From positions 1 to 6,419 of the forward strand of contig CAZKTE010000069.1 of the NCBI GenBank assembly GCA_964555625.1: a stretch of 6,419 nt of DNA. The letters are read 5' to 3'. The position numbers were made by a program, and so were the translations under genes. Positions 5,054 to 6,419 of this stretch are shown here, piece by piece (position 1 is the first letter of the stretch; every line of letters begins with the position of its first letter). Below the pieces are notes generated by a model. The model was not told the origin of the DNA. It searched no databases and saw only the letters and a list, made by a program, of their open reading frames with translations. The stretch is from CAZJKE01 sp964555625 (GTDB lineage: Bacteria > Planctomycetota > Phycisphaerae > Phycisphaerales > SM1A02).

Positions 5054-5059
5054 TATGAT
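5054..5059 (+). promoter_or_regulatory. Probable -10 element (TATGAT) for the transporter
   Basis: TATGAT matches five of six bases of TATAAT and lies in the 64-base gap between two divergent starts. The expected transcription start is near 5066, leaving a leader of about 22 bases that contains the Shine-Dalgarno. No good -35 hexamer is present at 16-18 bases spacing, so activator dependence or a weak promoter is possible. Confidence 0.4.
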
Positions 5060-5072
5060 CGTCCCCCAAGCG

Positions 5073-5080
5073 GGAAGGAG
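5073..5080 (+). promoter_or_regulatory. Shine-Dalgarno site of the transporter
   Basis: GGAAGGAG lies seven bases before the ATG at 5088. It is the only strong Shine-Dalgarno in the window and fixes the start of the transporter gene. Most other genes here lack a clear one. Confidence 0.8.
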
Positions 5081-5087
5081 CGAGGGA

Positions 5088-6419
5088 ATGGCAGGCGGCG
5101 AACGTGGGCACTGGGGATCGAGGCTGGGCTTCATCCTCGCGGCGGCCGGATCAGCGGTTGGCCTTGGAAACATCTGGAAGTTTCCCTACATCACTGGTGA
5201 GAACGGTGGTGGCTGGTTCGTCCTTATCTACCTCGGCTGCATCGCCTTCGTGGGTCTGCCCATCATGGTCGCCGAGATTCTCGTGGGCCGCACCACACAG
5301 CGTTCACCCGTGGGCGCATTCCGAACGCTCGCCGGCCAACGCAGTCCCTGGACCTTGGTGGGGTGGCTGGGTGTCTTGGCCGCCTTCGTCATTCTCAGCT
5401 ACTACAGCGTGGTCGCCGGCTGGGCGATGCACTACACGTGGTTGTCGATCTCGAGCGGGTTCGCATCCATGGACACCGACTCCATCGGCGCGCTCTTCGG
5501 CGGCGTCTACGAGCACCCCTGGATCAACATCGGCTGGCACGCCCTCTTCATGATCATGACGGTCGCCATCGTCGCCCGCGGCGTCCGCGGCGGCATCGAG
5601 GCGGCAAGCCGGCTGCTCATGCCCGTGCTCTTCGTACTGCTTCTGGTCCTGTTGGCGTACGCCACGACCCGCAGCGGATTCGGCGAGGCCTTCTCGTTCG
5701 TCTTCGCGCCAGATGCGTCCAAGCTCACCCGCGCCGGTGTCCTTGAGGCGCTGGGCCACAGCTTCTTCACACTGAGTCTGGGCATGGGCACCATGCTCAC
5801 CTACGGCAGTTACCTTCGGCGGAGCGAAAACCTCGTGGCCGCCTCGACCACGATCGCCGTCCTTGACACACTCGTGGCGCTGGTTGCATGCCTAGCGCTC
5901 TTCCCGATCATCTTCAGCGTTGGCATGGACCCGGCCAAGGGTCCTGGGCTGGTCTTCGTAAGCATCCCGATCGCCTTCTCGCAGATGCCCCTTGGCGCGA
6001 TCCTAGCGCCGATGTTTTTTCTGCTGTTGACCTTCGCGGCCCTTACCAGCGCAATCTCTCTTCTGGAGGTCGCTGTGGCGTACTTCGTCGATGAACGCGG
6101 CGTCCCTCGGATAGTTGCGACGCTGGCCACTGGCGCGGTCATCTTTCTCTTCGGCATCCCCTCGGCGCTGAGCGGCGGCACGGTCCTCTTCGGCGGTGAC
6201 TTTGCAAATATGACCGCCACCATCTTCGGGGAGGGGGAGGGCAAGAACTGGTTCGACTTCTTCGACTACCTAGCCACCAACTGGTTGCTGCCACTTGGCG
6301 GTCTGGGCATCGCCCTATTCGTCGCCTGGGGCATCGGCGACAAGGCCCGCCGGGAGGCATGGGCGGCGAGCAACCCGGCGGCCCGCCTCTACTGGGCCTG
6401 GGTCGCGCTGCTTCGATAC
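5088..6419 (+). CDS. Partial sodium-dependent NSS/SNF-family (LeuT-fold) amino-acid transporter
   Basis: The gene is open for 444 codons and runs off the right edge. Bacterial family members have roughly 440-510 residues, so little is missing. It is a membrane symporter that couples uptake of a small molecule, usually an amino acid, to the sodium gradient. TM1 contains GSAVGLGNIWKFPY (21-34), the hallmark of the family. TM3 has the SYY motif (104-106), whose second tyrosine matches the substrate-binding Tyr108 of LeuT. TM6 has SFFTLSLGMG (225-234), the unwound substrate and sodium site. TM8 has AALTS (317-321). By alignment with LeuT, sodium site 1 would use Ala23, Asn28, Thr228 and Asp260, and site 2 Gly21, Val24, Ala317, Thr320 and Ser321. 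Asp260 replaces LeuT Asn286, as in several characterised bacterial members, and supplies a negative charge compatible with chloride-independent transport. About ten or eleven hydrophobic segments are visible. Substrate is not determinable; GMG in TM6 recalls MhsT-type aromatic or hydrophobic amino-acid carriers. Confidence 0.95.
   Translation, partial: MAGGERGHWGSRLGFILAAAGSAVGLGNIWKFPYITGENGGGWFVLIYLGCIAFVGLPIMVAEILVGRTTQRSPVGAFRTLAGQRSPWTLVGWLGVLAAFVILSYYSVVAGWAMHYTWLSISSGFASMDTDSIGALFGGVYEHPWINIGWHALFMIMTVAIVARGVRGGIEAASRLLMPVLFVLLLVLLAYATTRSGFGEAFSFVFAPDASKLTRAGVLEALGHSFFTLSLGMGTMLTYGSYLRRSENLVAASTTIAVLDTLVALVACLALFPIIFSVGMDPAKGPGLVFVSIPIAFSQMPLGAILAPMFFLLLTFAALTSAISLLEVAVAYFVDERGVPRIVATLATGAVIFLFGIPSALSGGTVLFGGDFANMTATIFGEGEGKNWFDFFDYLATNWLLPLGGLGIALFVAWGIGDKARREAWAASNPAARLYWAWVALLRY

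Noticed and set aside
5023..5173. Upstream extension of the 322-residue protein to 5173
   Set aside because: The 50 extra residues are proline/alanine-rich, and the extension would overlap the transporter start, its Shine-Dalgarno and both promoters in the divergent gap.

Overview
The window reads as a piece of a high-GC bacterial chromosome carrying ordinary housekeeping genes, most likely from a planctomycete (Phycisphaerae-like). That assignment is inference. It rests on a DksA-type protein with a long lysine-rich tail and a degenerate single-cysteine finger, on weak or absent Shine-Dalgarno sites before most genes, on tRNA genes that do not encode CCA, and on overall protein style. No search could be run. 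No mobile element, CRISPR array or phage gene is visible, and no gap between genes exceeds about 135 bases.

Left part (1-2686): the first 50 bases hold, on the minus strand, the N-terminus of a Rossmann-fold protein that looks like ProC. It diverges from accA (biotin-dependent acetyl-CoA carboxylase, carboxyltransferase alpha subunit). Seven bases after accA a near-consensus sigma70 promoter begins a roughly 93-base structured leader. The leader precedes a DksA/TraR-like gene with a histone-H1-like basic tail. Its stop codon overlaps the start of lspA (lipoprotein signal peptidase) in an ATGA junction, so these two genes should be co-transcribed and translationally coupled.

Middle (2655-3590): lspA runs tail-to-tail into truB (tRNA pseudouridine-55 synthase, short form without a PUA domain), with a 32-base overlap of the coding ends. 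Divergent from truB, and with its promoter partly inside the truB 5' end, lies a tRNA pair: tRNA-Ser(GGA) and tRNA-Pro(GGG). A pseudouridylase gene next to tRNA genes is thematically fitting but may be coincidental. A perfect 10-bp GC hairpin closes the tRNA unit.

Right part (3621-6419): a minus-strand two-gene unit encodes an unrecognised 322-residue soluble protein and a YkgJ-family eight-cysteine metal-binding protein, joined by a GTGA stop/start overlap. Divergent from it is a sodium:neurotransmitter-symporter (NSS/SNF, LeuT-fold) amino-acid transporter with a good Shine-Dalgarno site. It runs off the right edge still open after 444 codons.

The most unusual items are the H1-tailed, zinc-less DksA-like protein with its structured leader, and the coupled unknown/YkgJ pair. 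I see no clear evidence of a wholly new multi-gene system.
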